Assembly: GCA_039096225.1 (NCBI GenBank)
Contig: JBBPEB010000032.1
Location: 186,001 to 250,000 of the forward strand
Source: Blastocystis sp. Blastoise
Lineage: Eukaryota > Sar > Bigyra > Opalinata > Blastocystidae
DNA length: 64,000 bases
Direction: 5' to 3'
Each line of letters begins with the position of its first letter. Positions within the stretch are counted from its first letter, which is position 1. Shown one piece after another: positions 42,366-55,782 of the stretch. The notes under the pieces were generated by a model, which did not search any database, was not told where the DNA came from, and saw nothing but the letters and a program-made list of their open reading frames with translations. Made by a program: the position numbers and the translations under genes.

Positions 42366-42724
42366 TTTTCAATAAACAATCAAAAGAATAATTAAAGAAA
42401 AATAATATCTAATATATATTCCAAAGAATTAGATATTCTTTCCTTAATTGAAAAAGTAAGAAAAGTTCCATAAAAAAAAGACGACTAGTGGTAGAATGGA
42501 ATCGTTGATTTTCATGGAAATGGGACATTTCAGATTATCTTTGAACATTTTGAAATATTTCTGTTTCTGACTTTTTTAAACGTTGAACATTTTTTTTGTT
42601 TTAATATTCTATTCTTTACTTTTTATATCATAAAATAATATATCTGTGGCATAATCACAAGTGCTAGACTGATACATTATTGAGATATCGTAAATCTAAT
42701 TGATTTCCATTTTTCTCTTCAGAG
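42366..42724. other. Divergent promoter region UTP15 / Ser-rich gene
   Basis: About 360 bp between divergent starts; AT-rich, no ORF. Presumed promoters. Confidence 0.5.
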
Positions 42725-44282
42725 ATGTCTTTACAATCTGAACTTAATCAGTTATTTACTCGAGATGTATATTGATTAAACAAATTTTATATTAAATCAT
42801 ATATTATATAAAGGATGATGATGATGGATTTGATGAAAATGAATCCGTAAATATATATTAAAATATTGTTAAAACTATTGATTATAGTCCTTAAATGATA
42901 TTATTCAAGGTGGACATACTCCTTATATAACTGAAAGAACTAAACACTCATTTGATTTTTCGATTCCACCTGTATTTTTTTTTAAATTCTATTCTATTGA
43001 TTATTATTTTATTGATTATTATTTTATTGATTATTATTTTATTGATTATTATTTTATATTATTATTTTATTTATTATTATTTTATATTATTATTTTATTG
43101 ATTATTATTTTATTTATTATTATTATAGCAACTTATATATATATATAGCTTCTGAGTCGATACATAATTAATATTTTACTATTTTTTTCTTTGTATTTAT
43201 TCTCATTCTCTGTATAGTATGCTATTCGAACAAGTACTCCCGTAGTTCTCGATACTATTAATGAAGAAAGAGAAGACAGTCTTTCTTCAGCTTATCATGC
43301 ATCGAATATCTCTCCTTCTCGTGATAGTTCCTCTAGTGTTTCGACTAAAGAACCACGGGGATCTCTTTCTTCTCATGCTTCTTCCATTCCTGTCACTCCT
43401 CAATCTACAGTCTCTGCTTCTCCTACAACCAATTATTTATATAACCCCAATATTCTCTTCCCGCGTACGTCTCCCGCCAAAGGCAGAGCTACTGTCTCCA
43501 TTGATTCCTCTCTTCCTTCCCGCCAACTATCTCCTGCACACTCCACTACCGGCCGCTCCTCCGTCAATGTCCTCCTATCCTCCCCAACAACGTCTTATCC
43601 CCAAGTATATGGCCGTCGCTCTCAGCCCTATCAGAACACAGATCGAATCCCTATAACCCCTCTCATCCCGCCAGTCCAATACCGCGCTAAGACCGTACTT
43701 GTAAAACGAGGAAGTGTTCAAGTCGTGAAGAAAGCACAAGAAGAATATGATGAACAGTATATATATATGTATATATATATATATAATTTTATAGAATACG
43801 TGCTCATGCTGATGATTTTTATAATCAAGTATATATATATATATATATATATTTTATTTGTTGATGTTTCTATTCTAAATTGAATATTCTATTCTTTTTC
43901 TCTATAGATTCCTCTTCCCCGCGGGGATGAGTCAAAAGAAGAATTATTGGATATTATTTTCCAATTAAATAAAAAGAACGTCGAATTAGCCTCACAACTA
44001 GAAGAATATTCTGTATATATATATATATATTTATTTATTTATTTTAGTTTATATATATACATTTTTGTCCTTGAATTCTATATACGTTTACTCAATTTAT
44101 ATATATATATAACCTATATAGAATACACTTCAAAAAGTAGATAAATATGTTTTTCAGAAAGAAGAGGAATGTAAGAGATGGAAAAATAGGTATATATATA
44201 TATAAATCATCTCCTATATTACACACTTTTATATATATATATATATCTATTTATCTAGATATACGTCTCTACTTGCTCATAA
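42725..44282 (+). CDS. Ser/Pro-rich protein with C-terminal coiled coil, unidentified
   Basis: Begins MSLQSELNQLFTRD at 42725, followed by small exons DDDDGFDENES and SLNDIIQGGHTPYITERTKH. A large exon (about 43219-43757) in the frame YAIRTSTPVVLDTINEERED is Ser/Pro/Thr-rich, contains SPSRDSSSSVSTKEPRGS and three CCCGCCA words, and ends in VLVKRGSVQVVKKAQEEYD. Later exons give RAHADDFYNQ, then ESKEELLDIIFQLNKKNVEL and ASQLEEYS, then NTLQKVDKYVFQKEEECKRW, a Leu/Lys/Glu heptad stretch likely to be a coiled coil. The end is a short exon reading to TAA 44280-44282. No family recognised; it could be a cytoskeletal or scaffold protein with phosphorylatable Ser-Pro sites. Exon joins are uncertain. 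Confidence 0.6.
42970..43130. repeat. ATTTTATTGATTATT tandem repeats in intron
   Basis: Eight or so imperfect units of about 15 bp in an intron of the Ser/Pro-rich gene. Confidence 0.75.
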
Positions 44283-44610
44283 TTAAGTATTTCCTGTGGT
44301 TATTCTATATATCTAATGAATAGCTTACGCTACAATATTCTTCATCTGTATTGTTAATTACTCACTATTCAGTTACTATATATATATATGCTAGATACAA
44401 CACAATATAGTATTATCTTTCTTTTTCTTACATATATATATATATATCTTGTCATTTTTCTCCTGCCTTCATTTTCCATCTTTTATTTGTCATTCTTTTC
44501 CAGTTCTTTTGTTATTCACATCGTAATATCACTTTTTCATTTTTTGCATATATATCGCCACATTTATTTATGTATTTCTGTTTTTCACATTCTCTTTTTC
44601 TATAGTGTTC

Positions 44611-44658
<48 letters not shown>

Positions 44659-44994
44659 GTTTTTTATTAAATGTGAATTACATTCTTTCTTTATTTTCTA
44701 GTTTTTTTTTTGTACTTTAATATTGCTATATATATTTTTATTCATATGTTTTAAATGTTTTTTATTATTATTTTTGCATATAAAACAACATTATTTTCAA
44801 TTGTCTCCTTTGTCAAATAATAGATAATATAGTTATCACACTTTATGTATTGTATAGTATACTTATAGTATTTTATTATAAACAATTCTCAATTACTACT
44901 TATATCTTTAAAATATAATAAAGAATAATTTTTTAAAATCAACAAATAGAAAAATAAAATTATAAACGTATATTTATAACAAAAAAAAACAGAA
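44283..44994. other. Convergent intergenic spacer with (TA)n
   Basis: T-rich, then A-rich, with a TA run at about 44618-44655. Open frames are Phe/Ile/Tyr-rich artefacts. Confidence 0.6.
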
Positions 44995-45828
44995 TCACTT
45001 TTTTTCTTTTCTCTTTAAGGAATGATAGTAAACATATTGACCATAAATAGCAAAGAATGTTAAAGGAAGATGCATTAAAGTGACATAAAGTCCTTTTTCA
45101 GTAATAAAATTACCAAGTGCAAGTGTTCCAATAATTGTACAAACATCTGAAGTAATACAATAAAACTCTTTATTTAAATAAGGATAGTATAATATTAATA
45201 TTCCCATTAAAGCAGGAGTTATATAACAATATGCACCAGTTGTATCCGTAGTTAAAAAACGACTCCATGACACAACAGGATTGGGATTAAAAATATTACC
45301 TTCAAAATCAACAGGAAATAAAATACAAAAAAATGCAATAGGTAAAATCCATATTTGTTTCCAATCAATCTGCTTATTAGTGAAACGACATTTATTATGT
45401 ATTAATTCTTTATACCAGCCAATAGCTACACAACCCATTATACAAGTATTTGAAATAACCCACATAAAACCATTCTCTTCAGAGTAACTCATGGATTGTA
45501 ATATAGAATAACTTAACATTAAAAAAAATCCACTAAATACAAAGAGACGTGATCCAATTCGAGGATAAATGAACAGAAGGATGATTGATATCAAGAAAAG
45601 ACATTTCACAGAACTAAAATATTGAATAAAATTATTAATAAGTGGATTCGCAAGTGTTCTGTTGATCACTTTCAGAATACTGAAAATGGAATAATATCGA
45701 CTAGCAAAAGGAGGAATCGCATAAAACAATAATAAAAAAACAATCAAAGTTCTATTCTTCATTTTTGAATATCTTAACTTGCAAATAATGAAATCAATTA
45801 AAAACAATAACTTAAAAAATAATCTCAA
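44995..45828 (-). CDS. Intronless multipass membrane protein, unidentified
   Basis: One uninterrupted frame of 277 residues; a second Met (MKNRTLIVFLLLFYAIPP) about 22 codons in could be the true start. I see seven or eight hydrophobic segments, for example FLISIILLFIYP, LFVFSGFFLMLSYSILQSM, WILPIAFFCILFPVDF, ALMGILILYYPYL and LMHLPLTFFAIYGQYVYYH, separated by short loops with GNIFNPNPVVSWSRFL between two of them. It ends in a basic tail (HSLKRKEKK) that would face the cytosol and resembles a di-lysine ER-retrieval signal. No family recognised. The lack of introns is unusual next to its neighbours. Confidence 0.65.
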   Translation of the reverse strand: MRLFFKLLFLIDFIICKLRYSKMKNRTLIVFLLLFYAIPPFASRYYSIFSILKVINRTLANPLINNFIQYFSSVKCLFLISIILLFIYPRIGSRLFVFSGFFLMLSYSILQSMSYSEENGFMWVISNTCIMGCVAIGWYKELIHNKCRFTNKQIDWKQIWILPIAFFCILFPVDFEGNIFNPNPVVSWSRFLTTDTTGAYCYITPALMGILILYYPYLNKEFYCITSDVCTIIGTLALGNFITEKGLYVTLMHLPLTFFAIYGQYVYYHSLKRKEKK

Positions 45829-45873
45829 AGATATCTATATATTGAAATCCCATTAAAATGGAAAACAAAAATT

Positions 45874-45945
45874 GGGCCTACCCGGGAATCGAACCCGGGA
45901 CCTCTCGCACCCTAAGCGAGAATCATACCACTAGACCAGCAGGCC
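45874..45945 (-). tRNA. tRNA-Pro (AGG)
   Basis: Acceptor GGCCTGC pairs with GTAGGCC (one G-U), the anticodon stem CTCGC/GCGAG holds loop TTAGGGT with anticodon AGG, and the T arm is CCCGG-GTTCGAT-CCCGG-like. Discriminator C73 fits eukaryotic tRNA-Pro. No intron. Confidence 0.96.
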
Positions 45946-47033
45946 TCGGGCAAGTTCTTTCTTACATATTTAGATACAATATCAATCCCAATAGTTTATA
46001 TATCAACAAAAATGTATCAAAATGGTATTTATAGAAAAGTTTGTTTAGTTATCAAAAATATGAAAATTTTATTGGATAAATTTTGTTAAATTTCAATATG
46101 AGTTCTTAACTACTTAAAATAAGGAACAATTTACAAAACAAAACAAATAAGAAAAAGGTAAATAATACAATCAAAGAACAACAGTAAAACGATATAAATT
46201 AACTACCTGTTAAAGTAAGAGTAAAAGACTAATATAATATAACTTTTAGAATAAGGATAAGAAAACAAAAGCCAAATTTGGTTAGACAATAGGCAAATAA
46301 AAAGAGTACCCCTTGAGTACAGTAAAGACAATATATACATATACATAAATATATACATATTAATTGAATTTGATCTTGTTTTTCGAATTAGTAATGAATA
46401 AATCAGATATATAGGAAAACAAGAAAAGTACACAGATATTAATATATATAGAGTTATATCTGTGTTCGAATAATGCCGAAATAATTAATAACAAAAAAAA
46501 ATAGTAATGAAATGTAAAAAAAAAAAAAAAAAACTCTTTTAGAAATGATATTCCATATATTAAATTAAAAAGAAAATTAATAGAAACAAAAAAATTTGTA
46601 AAATGAAAAATAGAAAAATGAAAATGAAAATGAAATATTAAAGCAGAATTTAAAAAAAAACATAAAGATAAAAATAAAAAAAGTATATAAACAATTAAAT
46701 TGAAGAATAAAAAAATATATATATAATTTCTAAAAACTACGAAATACAAATAAAAAGATATGTAGATAAAATATTATATATATGAATAAAAATAAATTCT
46801 TTATGTATAGTAAAATTTATAGAAAAGAAGAAGAATATTATATATCTTAAGGAGAATGATTTAATTTCTAGATATATTAGTACAAAGTAACACAGAAATA
46901 TAGAAATATTATATATATGTATATATATATTGAAGATACTACATATATAAAATACTAATAAATGTTGTATAATAGTATATATATTTCTTATTGTTTGTAT
47001 GTATTATCATTGTATTAATAACGAAAGTATACT
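45946..47033. other. 1.1-kb spacer, A-rich
   Basis: A-rich on the + strand with a poly-A run near 46518-46532. It lies between tRNA-Pro and the 3' end of the large receptor gene. The frames present encode Phe/Ile/Tyr-rich strings and are not credible proteins. Confidence 0.55.
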
Positions 47034-50000
47034 TTAAGAGGAAATAGAAGGATGTTGAGAAGCTGAAGAATTGGTGTCTGATGTTGGAGAAAGAGAAGAA
47101 TACTGAGAATTCATAGGAGACTGATAGAAAGTTGTCATAGGAACAAAACGAGGAATATCTTTAGGAATATCATTAGGAATACCTTTAGAAATATCATTAG
47201 GAATATCTTTAGAATTCTTCTCCTTATTATTTCTTAATATAGATATTTGTTTAGTTGTTGTATCCTTAAGTTGAGATATTTGAGTAGATCGTTGTGAATT
47301 AATAGAATGAGTTGAAACAGGTGTTGAAGGACTAGCTGACACAGTAGAGGAGGTTCTATTTGATATAGATCCAGGATTTAAGAAAGGATGAGAAGGAGAA
47401 AAAGGTGTATTCCACATATGTGAATGATATGAAGAAGGTTTACTCGGTTCAGAAATAAGAGGAGAACTGGCTGTAGATGTATTCTTTATAGTTTGATTAA
47501 TAGAAGTTGAACGTATATGAGAAGGAGAAGTAATATTAATATTTGCCTTTTGATAAATAGTTTGAGGAGAGGTAAATGAAATATCTGATTTTTGTGATGA
47601 TGGAATAGAAGTGAGTGAAACTCTTGAAGAGAATAAGGGTAGAGATGTAGTAGAAGGTGAAGTATTCACACATACAATGGGTATATCTGTTGTTGTAGGA
47701 GGAGTAGTTGGAACTGAAGAGAAAGGAGGTATTTGAGGAATTGAAGTTACTTTAGGTGTAGAAAGAGAAACTTTAGTTGTAGCTACTGAGGATTCTGTTG
47801 GTGTAGGAATAGAATGATTTCTTGTATAATCAAGAGAAAGAGAAGGAGATTGAATAGAATTGGAGAGTACAGGAGATGATAAAGGATTTGAAAGAGAAGG
47901 TGATCGAATAGAATTTGAAAGAGAAGGAGATTTTATTGAAGTTCTATGAGAATCATTAGTTTCTATATATGAAGATTGAAGGTGAGATATAGGTTCTTTA
48001 TATGTAGTTTGAATAGTTGAATCTTCTTCTTGATCTTCAGGAATTGATTTATGAGTATATAAAGCTTTCTGAGTAGAATGAAAGATCTTGGGTGTATGTT
48101 TAGATATATTATTTAAATCTTTCAATTGTGTCGTTGTATGATCACGATATTCATTGATATATCGATGATATGTCATCAATGGGTTCGATACTGGCTTTAT
48201 ATCATTAGTAATCGAAGTATTACTATTCTGTTGATAAACAGGAGTAGAAGAAGATAAAAGGTCTTGATCTGAAGAAGGAGTTGATTGTATATGAGATAAG
48301 AAGTTTTGAGCATATTTAGGTGGAGTAGTAACATAGACACTAGAACATGTAGACTCTGTCATCTCTGACTGAGATGCATCATAGGCTTCGTCATCATCAG
48401 AAAGATTCAATGGATGATGACGATGATCTTGAGATATATGTTTAGATATTTGTTGTTTATTAGAAATGATTAAAGAAGAATCATTATGCATACTTTTAGA
48501 AGGAATATTATTCTTTGAATCTTTTAATTTCGATTTACCATTACTAGTAAATGTACTTGTTGAAGGAGGAGGAGCAAGAGAAGAAGTAGGTGTAGAAGAA
48601 GAAATAACAGAAGATAAATTAGTATCTCTTAAGGGATTTCCAAAGGGATCTTTTCGAATCTCACGATATACATTATTAAATATACTTTGATAATCATAAA
48701 TTTCTGAATCATGCATTTTCTTATATTTATTCTTATTACTAGTAGATGCATTCATAGAATCTTTTGTCGAAGCTATTTGTGTTTTCATTTCAATTTCCAT
48801 CACTTTATTTTCACTTGAAGATGATCTAGACTTAAGGCCTAATAAAGCATATATCTTCTGTTTATATAAGAAGAAACATCCAATAAGAATAATAAGAATC
48901 AATAAACTACTTATAATGATATATAATATATAATTTGAAGGAATAATAACAGCTTTTTCAAATATAATTGTTGTATTTGCACTGCCTGAGGGATTCGTAC
49001 ACATAACTATATGTACAAAAGTATCTTCTATATTTTCTACATATCCTTCAATAACTGCGGATGTTGTATCAAAAATAAGTCCATTAGTCAGAGGTGGTTC
49101 AATAGTACATGTATAGGAGGCCGCTGGAATAGTAGGAATAAATACATAACTTTGATTATAAGTTACATAGAATATAGGTTGTGAATAACTAACTGATGTC
49201 AAAGGTAATGCTGTACATTGATTCTTGATATTCTGCCAACTATTATTAGAACACGATGCTGTTATATTCCCTATATAATAAAGAGGACAACTAACAGAAA
49301 TAGTAGCAGGACCCTCAGTAAGAGGGAAATTATCTTTTGGCAGACAAATATTATTCATAGCACGTGATGTAAGCCTGAATTCTTGTAACTGAAATCCATA
49401 ATCAGTTAACGATCCTTCAAAATAGCAATCTTCTTTATCTGTTTCTACTAATGCTTTATTCTTACATTCTGTAATATATAACTTATAATATACATAACTA
49501 TTCAAATTTAAGATTGTATACACTTTAGATTGATAGGATGCAGTAAAGATCTGATTTGTACGTTCATCCAATAAGATCCATTCCTTTTCATCATTACTTC
49601 CAAAGAACTTCCATCCACTAGGATGACGCATATTACATGATTTCCCTACCATCACTATATATCCACCCACTGACATTGATATATATTCATCATATTTCCA
49701 TGTTAAAGTTGTACCTGTACATTTTGGACCTGATAAATAGCCTGTCTCTTGACGATAATCTACTAAATTCTTCATATTATATTTCCCTTCATTATTTTGG
49801 AAAGCTCCATATTTATTGATATCAACGCCACTGCCAATTACATGTATATAGCATTCAAATGCTGAAGTATCAGGAATATTATTAGCTTGATGTGCTTCAA
49901 TAGCTACTGTCTGAGGGGTACGACGAACTAAATATGCATATAAACTGGGTATAGAACGAACACATAATCGTGGAGAAGATAAAATAGATTCAGCATATGT

Positions 50001-53000
50001 ATTTCTATTAATATTTCCCTGTTGAAGATTACATCGAATAACTTCATAGCCATTTAAATAGACAATAATACCTAGAGTTGATGAGATTTCTGTTAAATAT
50101 AGCCAATCTGTAGAGACAGCTTGAGGATTATAAGAGAATCGATAATATTGTGTAACTCCTATAGGTAACGGTAATTGTTCAAGATAAGCAGTAGGCCATG
50201 AAGTGACAGAATAATCTCCTGTATTCCATTGTTCCGGAGGATCTCGAGTAGAATAATAATAAGACCAAGAGAAAACAGAAGGAATTAAGAAGTATTTAAT
50301 AGTAAACGGAATATTAATACCTGAGCTATCTCCTATAATTTCTCCATTAAGAATAGATGTACCATCAAGAAGTCCAACATGATATTCTATATTCATAGCA
50401 GCAGTTGATTTCTTTGAATTTATATCAAATATATAAGTACCAGTTTGAAGGCAAAAGTATATATTTGTCCATTCATTTAATAAGAAGTAACTTTGTGAAT
50501 ATATAGAAAGAAAAGTACCATCTTTGACTGAAATTGACGTATGTGTATCATTAAGTCCCATTTTAACAGCAAGTACAATAGGTGATTTCGAAATAAGACA
50601 ACTAGTCGAATATATAGTAATAGTAGTACGTGCAGCCATTTGAAATCCATTAAAAGCAGTGATTGTATATACAGTTTCATTAAGAAAACTAATTAATTGA
50701 CCTGTGATTTCACCTGTATATGCAGATAAAGATAGAGATGCAGGAAGAGGAGGAGATATAGAAAATGAGTTAAAATCTGAAGGAGGAGTAGGAGATCGAA
50801 GGAATGTATAGAGTTCTGCTTCTATAATAGAACGTGAATAGATAAAAGCAGGGATTTCTACTGATTCTAAGTTTTCTTGACTTAGATATAAATAATAGAG
50901 AATACTACGAGGATTAGAGAATAAAGAAGTCTCATAAGAATTAAAAGTAATCTTATAATAATGATAAGGTGAATTGTTTGATGTATAGAAACAACGAGTT
51001 GATGCTGAAGATGAAAAGGTCATTTTATTAAGTGTAACAAGTGCTGTGAATGTTTGATTATTAGTAGATCCATAGATAGTAATACTATTGGGAGCAACAT
51101 AAAGTATGTCTTTATCATATTGCTGAGAGAGTGTCAGTGCCTTATCGGAAAGAGTGTTGAAACAGAAAGTATTCAGGGCCATTGCTTGAGGAGCTACAAA
51201 GGAAATATAGAGAGAAAGAGGAGTACTACCTTCTATAGGGAGATTAATAATAGTAGTACGTGTGTTATTAAGCATAGTAGAGAAAGCATTTTGAAGCGTA
51301 CTTATTGAACTGAGAATCTTAATATTATATTCATATCCCTGATTCCCGCGGTTATGCATCAGGAGTATTGTAGCATCGAATTCAATAGGCATGTGTCGAA
51401 TAGCAGGAGTATTATAAACGGCAATAGAGATGACATTATGTCCTTGTCGAAGACTAGTAATAGCTCCAAGGAAAGAGAAGAAGCGATAACGATCGTGCTC
51501 TACAATAGGAACTATAGTCATATCCACTGTTAAAGGACCTGAAATGATATTGTCTCGAAAGATCTCTATATCATTAATATAAACAACATATCCTCCCTTT
51601 GTATAAAGACGAAAGAGAAAGCCAGTATAATCTTCTGTTGAGATTATTTCTATTTCTTTCTTAAAATACCATGTGGATTGACTAGCGAGAAGAGAAGAAG
51701 ACATTTCAAATAATGAAAAGTTTTCACTAGTTATTTGGTTCATCCAATCATTTCTGGAGACAGATTGAGAGTAATTCCAAGGAGCCTGAGGATATATAGA
51801 GAAATCAAGATTGACTGCAAACTCTTTCTGGCCCTTTAAATAATAGAAATATTCTCCTATAATATAACTACTATAATCAGAATTATAAAGAGAAATAGTA
51901 ACACGGTTTCCTGGAGTCCATTCAAGGTTCTGTGCGGAGTCTATAATAATATACATATCTCCCGCGGGAATACAGAGATCAAAGGTAATATCTTTATTAC
52001 TGGTATACCCTGATTTTTCATATAAAAGTGTACGGTCCTTATCATATAGAGACAATTTATCTGCATAGCTACGAACAGTATTATGCTTACATACATTAAT
52101 CTTTGTAAAATAAGGATAACTACAGTCTATAGAGGGAAAACGAAAATAAATATATAGAATAGTCATAAAATAGTTATAAAATATATATAGAATAGTTATA
52201 AAATATATATAGAATATTTATAGAATATTTATAGAATATTTATAGAATATTTATAAAATATATATATTTAAAAATGTTAAAAATAATATATATTAAAATA
52301 TGTTATATTAAAAAAAGTTAAAAAAAAAAAAATTAATAAATAAAAACAATTCATATATAATATAAATTAAAAACATACTAGTAACAATAAAATCAATTTT
52401 AGTTTGTGTTTCTAAGTGTGTAATATTATGTATAGCTACAATACTAGATTGATAGCTACGAACTTCTTGAAAAGTGCCTTTCAATTCTCCAGTTTCATAA
52501 GAGATCGAGATTCCCGCGGGGAGTGATGTAGCTGTATAGTGTTCAAAGTTGGTACTCGTTGGTTTCATGGAGAATGTCGCTCCCAGGTAGGTGACAACAG
52601 AATCCTTGGTATACGTGAGCTTATCAGCCTCGGAAGGGTAGGCACAATAATATACTTGAAACGTTGATAAACCAAAAGAGGAAGAAATTGAAGTATCTTC
52701 TATATATATATATAGAATAATAAGAATAATAAGAATATTTATCCTATTATATATATATATATATATGATTCCATACCAATAGTAAGTTTAATTTTCTGTA
52801 AATTAATTGTTGTGTTTGAGAAATGACGATAAAGAGAGGGTTCGCGGGAAAATATATCGGTTTTCACTTCTTTATCTAGAAGTAGCCAGTTCTCAGAGTC
52901 ATCAGCACCATAAATACTCCAAGAAACAGGATAACCGCGGGACTGATCGCTCGAAATAGTCATTTTATATGAGTTCACAAATGCCGTACTAGAGATAATA

Positions 53001-53343
53001 GTAAATATTATAAACATAATAAAAATAGTATTTATTCTGAACTGTTATAAAAAACTAAAAATAAAAAATAAATAAAATAAAAAATAATAAAATAAAAAAT
53101 AAAATAAAAATAAAACAAAAAATAAAATAAAAATAAAATAAAAATAAAATAAATAATAATAATAATAATATTATACTTATTATCGGGAAGAGTGAAGAGA
53201 AAGTCAGTCGGATAGTGGAAGTCTGCGTCATAATACTCGTATGTGTGATAAGGATCCGTAAGATACGAGGGTTGGCACGTGGTACACATGTGCATGGGAG
53301 ACATCGTGATAGCAGCATCCAAAAGAAGAGATGAAGTACATTC

Positions 53344-53375
<32 letters not shown>

Positions 53376-54660
53376 TGAATATACCGTAAGGACTTTTAAA
53401 TGAAGAAATAGCCATAAAATCAAATGTATCATATTCTTCTGATTCCCGTGGGAATTCATGAACTTCAATAGATATATACCCATAAGGAGTATCATTAAAA
53501 ACAAGATCATTTAGAGAAATACTATATATATATATAATAAGGATACAGAAGTAAATGACTGATATATGTATATATATGTATATATACATTAAATAGGGAG
53601 ATGCAGTTTCTGTAGAATAATTAGGAACAGTTAGTGGATTCAGATCTGTTCTATATATATATAAATATTAAATAAATATATTAATTATATAAATAAATAT
53701 TAAATAAATATATTAATTATATAAATAATAAATAAATATATATATATAAACATACGTATTGAGATTATTGGAAAAAATAAGTTTTCCTGCCCAATATATA
53801 GCTGTTGAGCTAGCTTTTCTCACTACGAGAATGACGCTTAATAGATCCCCCAGTGTTTGTACGACAAGACGACGACGATAGTAACGCGTAATAGCGGTTC
53901 TGGCGGGGAATTCCCCTCCTGTGGCGGTAGCCCATAAGGAGTCATCATAAGCATCCAGTTGCCATGAAGAATCTAGATGAGCAATATCCGTATATTTCCA
54001 TGAGGCACCGAAGGAGACAAAGGTTGTTACTATAATAATAATATTAATAGAATAATAATACTAATAAATACAATAATAATACTAATAAATATAAACATAA
54101 TATAATCAAAAAAAACATTGTATAAATACGATAAAATATTTTTTCATAAGATTTTCCATTTGATTGAGAAAGTGTTAGAAGCAATACTTCATAGGAACCA
54201 TATCGAATTTGGACAAATGAACCAGAACTCCAACCATATTCAGAACTATATTTTAAATAATAATTATATAAATATTCTAATAATTTCAGTCATATGAATT
54301 AATGAAAAATTAGAAAAAAATAAAGAAAAACTAGAAAAAAATAATAATTTGTTACATACTTTGATGTTAATGATATTGTATATTTTCCAGGAGATATACA
54401 AAACTTGTAGGTAGAGTAGGAATTCTTATCAACGTCATCTCCTTTAACATAAAGGATGACAGCACCAGTAGTAGGTTCACCTTGCCAAATAGCGAATGCT
54501 TCCATGGATGCTTGAGTTGTGTAATGCCGTAATACAGTTGCTTCAAAAGCATTACTAGCACAACTTGACCCTACACAAATGAATGAATTACTTTTTATCA
54601 AATTAACATACCTAACACTTGATATAGTAATAAAAGAATACAAAATGCAATGAAATGCAT
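47034..54660 (-). CDS. Giant type I surface protein with discoidin-like, Ig-like and sushi-like modules
   Basis: Start at 54660 gives a signal peptide (MHFIAFCILLLLYQVLG) split from GSSCASNAFEATVLRHY by an intron at about 54612-54573. More than ten short exons (54660-52127) precede a 5.1-kb last exon (47034-52126), for over 2,300 residues. Extracellular modules include repeated F5/8C-discoidin-like units (NMRHPSGWKFFGSNDEKEW; NSITIYGSTNNQTFTALVTL), jelly-roll-like pieces (WYFKKEIEIIS; GGYVVYINDIEIFRDNI), putative Ig modules (ISPPLPASLSLSAYTGEITG) and a sushi-like segment (SCPLYYIGNITASCSNNSW). One membrane helix follows, YILYIIISSLLILIILIGCF (near 48900-48960), then a Ser/Thr/Pro-rich cytosolic tail of about 600 residues. 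This looks like an adhesion or sensing receptor. Module names are by pattern only. Confidence 0.75.
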
Positions 54661-55782
54661 TAATAATTCTTAAGTCTTTAAATTGAAAGGTATCTGTCAA
54701 ATACTAGTGTTTTTCCTAAACTAGAGAACGTTTTCTTTTGTTTCTACTAACCTTAAAATAAACATAAAAAAAAGAACAAAATAAAGGCCAAAATCTATAA
54801 TTTTCATGTTTTTTTCTATTGTTCCTCATCAACCATACTCAGCATGAGGCTTTTGAAACATGGAAAACGAATAATCATTAGCCAAGTTGAGTTTATAGAT
54901 TCATTTTGTTATTTAAGTTTTTTTTGTTTCTTCGTTTTTATTCTTTGATCAGTCTCACATATTTGACTCATTTAATACAGCATATCTTAATAAAATTACT
55001 ATGAATTGATTATGGTCATTGCTAACAGTCTTTTCAAATTCATTGTGAATTATGCCATTAATATCATCAAAGCATGCTATTGCATTTTAGACAATCTATT
55101 CAAAATAAAATTCTCTAATCTATAACTTATTAAAGAGTGTAGTAATCTATAGATATACATATCAAAGAATTTATGTATGTGATCATTTGGGAATTATGAA
55201 AATGTTATTTGGATATTATAGACATAAAAATACCAATTTCATGTTCATGGGAGTGAATAATATTTTATTATCCTTCACTGTCTGTTATAACCATTTCTCA
55301 ATGTACTGCTCATGCAGTCTTACGTAATCAAAGAAGCTAAACCATAAATAATAGAGGAATATAACAACAAAAACACAAATACTAAAAGTATTTCTCATTG
55401 CTAGTGAAAAACATCAATAAATTACTATATTCATAATAGTCTATATCATGTTCAATATAAAGAAAAATAGACCTTGTTAAATAGAAAATACTAAAAGAAT
55501 TCAAGATCCAATCAATCCCTTTTATTATTTTAGTAAATATCGAATAAATTTGAGATTCTTATTAAAGGTATTTCCTTTCAATTAAAAATAAAACTTGATA
55601 TCTTTACTAATCCTGTCATTTTGGAAAAGAAAAGAAAATCACTATGAAATCTTATTTTCCCACGGGAACATGATTCTATACAGTATTTTTAATCGAGATG
55701 AGACATTTCTTTTAGTAGAGATATTAAAACTTTACTTCTGTTATTATTATATTTAATCCTTGTTTTATAAACAAAAAGGAAA
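54661..55782. other. 1.1-kb divergent intergenic region
   Basis: Between two divergent genes; a 14-base GC-bearing patch TTCCCACGGGAACA at about 55658 is the only striking element. No ORF or RNA seen. Confidence 0.55.

Noticed and set aside
43261-43656. 131-codon hydrophobic frame
   Set aside because: The overlapping frame gives a hydrophilic Ser/Pro protein that joins the flanking exons; the hydrophobic reading is its +1 shadow.
46203-46749. Phe/Ile/Tyr-rich frames in the spacer before the receptor gene
   Set aside because: Composition is what A/T-rich DNA yields by chance; no start context, neighbours or motifs support a protein.
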